Positions 6,209 to 6,707 of a stretch of DNA of 6,707 bases are shown in pieces; the stretch's first letter is position 1, and every line of letters begins with the position of its first letter. A program made the position numbers and the translations under genes. Below the pieces are notes generated by a model. That model saw nothing but the letters and a program-made list of their open reading frames with translations, was not told where the DNA came from and did not search any database. This DNA comes from an uncultured Dermatophilus sp. (GTDB taxonomy: Bacteria > Actinomycetota > Actinomycetes > Actinomycetales > Dermatophilaceae). Location: contig CAMCQD010000102.1 in NCBI GenBank assembly GCA_945876925.1, forward strand, positions 1-6,707, in the 5' to 3' direction.

Positions 6209-6707
6209 TCAGCCGTTCCACCCGCTGCGCTGGGCCCAGCTCTGGATGCGCGGCCACACCTGCGAGAACCAGGGCTGCTTGGCCAGCACATACTCCGCCG
6301 TGCTCGTGGACTGGGCGTCAAGCACCGCCTTGACCTCAACGTACTCCTCGGCGGCGCCGGGATCGTGCCGCAGCCAGTCACGGAACAGCAGCGCATACTG
6401 CCAGCCCGCGCTGCCCAGTTCACGCACGTGCAGGTGCACCACGCGCCCGGGGTCGCACGAGCCGTGGAAGCGCTTGATCCACAGCGACGGGTCGGGCAGG
6501 TCATCGGTGGGGTGATCCATCCGGTACCCGTCGATCCGCGGGAAGCCCATCTCCGCCAGCGCGGACACGAACTCCGGGTCGTCGGCATCGGTCAGCGCGG
6601 GCACCCCGACCTGGATGTCGATCGCGTCCTTACCGGGCATCCCCGGCACCGCCGTAGAACCGACATGCTCGATCTCCGGGGCCCGGCTGCCCAGCCCGGC
6701 GCTGAGC
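6209..6707 (-). CDS. coaE: GrpB-like (UPF0157) domain protein, probably the C-terminal part of a CoaE fusion; 5' end outside window
   Basis: 165 codons plus the TGA stop are visible and the frame is open through the right edge. The translation contains the UPF0157 signature EIEHVGSTAVPGMPGKDAID (reading leftward from 6676), then KRFHGSCDPGRVVHLHV, the hydrophobic YALLFRDWLRHDP stretch and a closing AKQPWFSQVWPRIQSWA. This domain belongs to the nucleotidyltransferase-like fold. In many actinobacteria it is fused behind dephospho-CoA kinase (CoaE, last step of CoA synthesis), and the C-terminal segment here resembles that of M. tuberculosis CoaE, which also lies just before uvrB. The kinase domain would be to the right and is not seen, so the symbol rests on context and domain resemblance; a free-standing GrpB-family protein remains possible. 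An internal GTG at 6649 is not the real start because the signature motif begins upstream of it. Confidence 0.8.
   Translation of the reverse strand, partial: LSAGLGSRAPEIEHVGSTAVPGMPGKDAIDIQVGVPALTDADDPEFVSALAEMGFPRIDGYRMDHPTDDLPDPSLWIKRFHGSCDPGRVVHLHVRELGSAGWQYALLFRDWLRHDPGAAEEYVEVKAVLDAQSTSTAEYVLAKQPWFSQVWPRIQSWAQRSGWNG

Noticed and set aside
1..6707. CRISPR array, insertion sequence, tRNA, rRNA or attachment site
   Set aside because: No regularly spaced direct repeats, transposase or integrase motifs, terminal inverted repeats or RNA-gene signatures were seen; intergenic gaps are all under 190 nt.

Overview
The window is very GC-rich, chromosomal, actinobacterial-type DNA. Every protein resembles actinobacterial homologues, codon use is uniform, and the arrangement uvrA / MBL hydrolase / uvrB / GrpB-domain gene is one known from Actinomycetota (Mycobacterium tuberculosis has coaE, uvrB, an MBL hydrolase and uvrA in one neighbourhood). 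The succinyl-CoA:acetate-type CoA-transferase would suit a propionate- or acetate-handling actinobacterium such as a member of the Propionibacteriaceae. That taxonomic guess is inference only.

Layout: (i) 1-1309, minus strand: the N-terminal ~45% of uvrA, running off the left edge. (ii) 1310-1456: a divergent intergenic region with a uvrA promoter. (iii) 1457-2152, plus: a 231-aa metallo-beta-lactamase-fold hydrolase. (iv) 2153-2336: a leader with an AT-richer patch and a very strong Shine-Dalgarno. (v) 2337-3848, plus: a 503-aa class I CoA-transferase (acetyl-CoA hydrolase/transferase family). (vi) 3849-3970: a convergent intergenic region almost filled by three consecutive GC-rich hairpins. 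(vii) 3971-6076, minus: complete uvrB, 701 aa. (viii) 6077-6208: uvrB promoter region. (ix) 6209-6707, minus: a GrpB-like (UPF0157) domain open at the right edge, most likely the C-terminal domain of an actinobacterial CoaE fusion.

Functionally, uvrA and uvrB supply the damage-recognition half of nucleotide excision repair, and the other genes are metabolic. The most interesting signal is regulatory. Both uvrA and uvrB are preceded, 6-7 nt from their start codons, by a sequence fitting the LexA/RecA-independent DNA-damage promoter of mycobacteria (RecA-NDp, tTGTCRgtg-N8-TAnnnT, the PafBC-dependent class). The spacing predicts leaderless mRNAs for both, which explains why neither start has a Shine-Dalgarno while the two plus-strand metabolic genes do. 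I saw no mobile element, CRISPR array, tRNA or rRNA, and no evidence of a wholly new system.
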